Virus record (IMG/VR): IMGVR_UViG_3300042691_038517
Span: 1-62,902 of that record
Origin: a virus
Direction: 5' to 3' (one strand)
DNA: 62,902 nucleotides
In this document: positions 62,068-62,902 of the stretch, in pieces
How positions within the stretch are numbered: the stretch's first letter is position 1
Layout of the letters: each line of letters starts with the position of its first letter
The notes under the pieces: generated by a model
Databases searched by the model: none
What the model was told of the DNA's origin: nothing
What the model saw: only the letters and a program-made list of their open reading frames with translations
Translations under genes and position numbers: made by a program

Positions 62068-62902
62068 ATGACAGCAGTAAGCACACGAGCACAAGTAATC
62101 ACACGTCGTACATATAATCGCCCTACCTCAGACGACGGTAAAGAATTTGAAACATGGCAAGAAACAGTAGCCCGAGTTATTGACCACCAGCAGTGGTTGT
62201 GGGAGCGGGCAGTAGGTCGTGACTTAAACGACGTTGAGTACGCAGAACTGTATGATCTGGAACAGCTAATGCTAGATCGTAAAGTGCTAATGAGTGGACG
62301 TACACTTTGGCTTGGTGGCACAAACGTAGCTAAAACTCGTGAAGCATCACAGTTTAACTGCTCGTTTACACACGTTGAAACTATTTATGACGTAGTAGAT
62401 GTGCTATGGCTGTTGCTACAAGGTTGTGGCGTTGGCTTTAAACCAATTGTTGGTACGCTAAACGGATTTTCAAAGCCAATTAAAAATATCAGGGTAGTGC
62501 GTAGTACCCGTACTGAAAAAGGTGGTAATGAGCACAATACCGAAACTTGGGATGCTGAAACAAAAACTTGGACTATTCAAGTCGGAGACAGTGCAGAAGC
62601 TTGGGCAAAGTCTATTGGCAAGCTGCTTGCGGGTAAGTACCCTGCTGATACTTTGGTTCTTGATTTTAGTCAACTACGACCTGCTGGTGAAAGGCTAAAA
62701 GGTTATGGATGGATTAGCTCGGGTGATAGTGCTATTAGTACTGCTTATACCGCTATCGCCAATATACTTAATGGTCGTGCTGATAGTCTGCTTACTCGCA
62801 TGGATATCCTTGATATTGTTAATCATCTTGGCACCATTCTTAGTAGCCGCAGAAGTGCTGAAATCGCACTTTTCGATTATGACCAGCCGGAGTGGGAAGA
62901 AT
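62068..62902 (+). CDS. nrdJ: ribonucleotide reductase, class II (B12-dependent), 5' part
   Basis: The first 278 residues of a reductase cut by the window end. MSGRTLWLGGTNVAKTREAS, QFNCSFTHVETIYDVVDVLW and LLLQGCGVGFKPIVGTLNGF match the monomeric adenosylcobalamin-dependent type; the Cys in FNCSF is the first redox cysteine. It makes deoxyribonucleotides without oxygen but needs host or environmental B12. It follows dut by 15 bases. Confidence 0.88.
   Translation, partial: MTAVSTRAQVITRRTYNRPTSDDGKEFETWQETVARVIDHQQWLWERAVGRDLNDVEYAELYDLEQLMLDRKVLMSGRTLWLGGTNVAKTREASQFNCSFTHVETIYDVVDVLWLLLQGCGVGFKPIVGTLNGFSKPIKNIRVVRSTRTEKGGNEHNTETWDAETKTWTIQVGDSAEAWAKSIGKLLAGKYPADTLVLDFSQLRPAGERLKGYGWISSGDSAISTAYTAIANILNGRADSLLTRMDILDIVNHLGTILSSRRSAEIALFDYDQPEWEE

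Noticed and set aside
1-62902. Diversity-generating retroelement, retron or integrase-based lysogeny module
   Set aside because: No reverse transcriptase, integrase or CI-like repressor could be recognised in this window.

Overview
The window is part of the genome of a large, low-GC tailed double-stranded DNA phage. It carries an HK97-type head and packaging module (terminase, portal, fused protease-capsid), a full replication and recombination set (family A polymerase, replicative helicase, primase, SSB, SbcCD, exonuclease, split NAD ligase), 25 recognisable tRNA genes, one interrupted tRNA-like gene and a tmRNA. The split ligase, D15-like exonuclease and SbcCD resemble T5-like siphoviruses. 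The tmRNA gene is circularly permuted (acceptor piece upstream of tag piece), a form known from alphaproteobacteria, cyanobacteria and some betaproteobacteria, and a DUF1289 protein is present. I therefore infer a proteobacterial host, possibly of the Burkholderiales. The host is not proven by the sequence.

Layout. 0-8.7 kb (minus strand): head completion, connector, fused prohead protease-major capsid, portal, an HNH nuclease, both terminase subunits and a second HNH gene. 8.7-14.6 kb (plus): a chain of small, separately promoted genes (a paralogous helix-turn-helix family, two SprT-like peptidases, a HAD phosphatase, a DnaQ-like exonuclease, small membrane proteins). This stretch holds most of a family of strong leftward promoters facing the genes, and several genes whose -10 box lies 6-7 bases before the ATG. 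14.6-15.8 kb: no protein gene. It holds a 155-nt RNA closed by a 16-bp helix and a roughly 900-nt structured transcript with a tRNA-Glu inside, reminiscent of the GOLLD/ROOL giant phage RNAs. 15.9-25.3 kb (minus): an operon-like run of small genes including MazG-like, ThyX, a phosphoesterase and an exported cell-wall hydrolase. 25.4-28.4 kb (plus): nucleotide hydrolase, UV damage endonuclease, phosphatase. 28.4-41.2 kb (plus): tRNA arrays mixed with small genes, probable virion genes, cupins, the tmRNA, a ClpP-like protease and a rubrerythrin-rubredoxin-DUF1289 trio. 41.3-62.9 kb (plus): replication, recombination and nucleotide metabolism, ending inside a class II ribonucleotide reductase.

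How the parts fit. Rightward genes copy DNA and make precursors; leftward late genes build and fill the head. Most promoters are sigma70-like with a 17-base spacer (commonly ACTTGA...TATAATATAG), so host RNA polymerase probably serves the phage throughout. The tRNAs cover most amino acids; only Asp and His were not found as recognisable genes.

Most unusual signals: the 13-base word GACCCTAAACTGC (core GACCCTAA, 20 copies) that changes strand near 15-18 kb; the permuted tmRNA; perfect 15-20-bp inverted repeats that include the CCA end of tRNAs; the family of seven leftward promoters; and the two adjacent structured RNAs at 14.6-15.75 kb.
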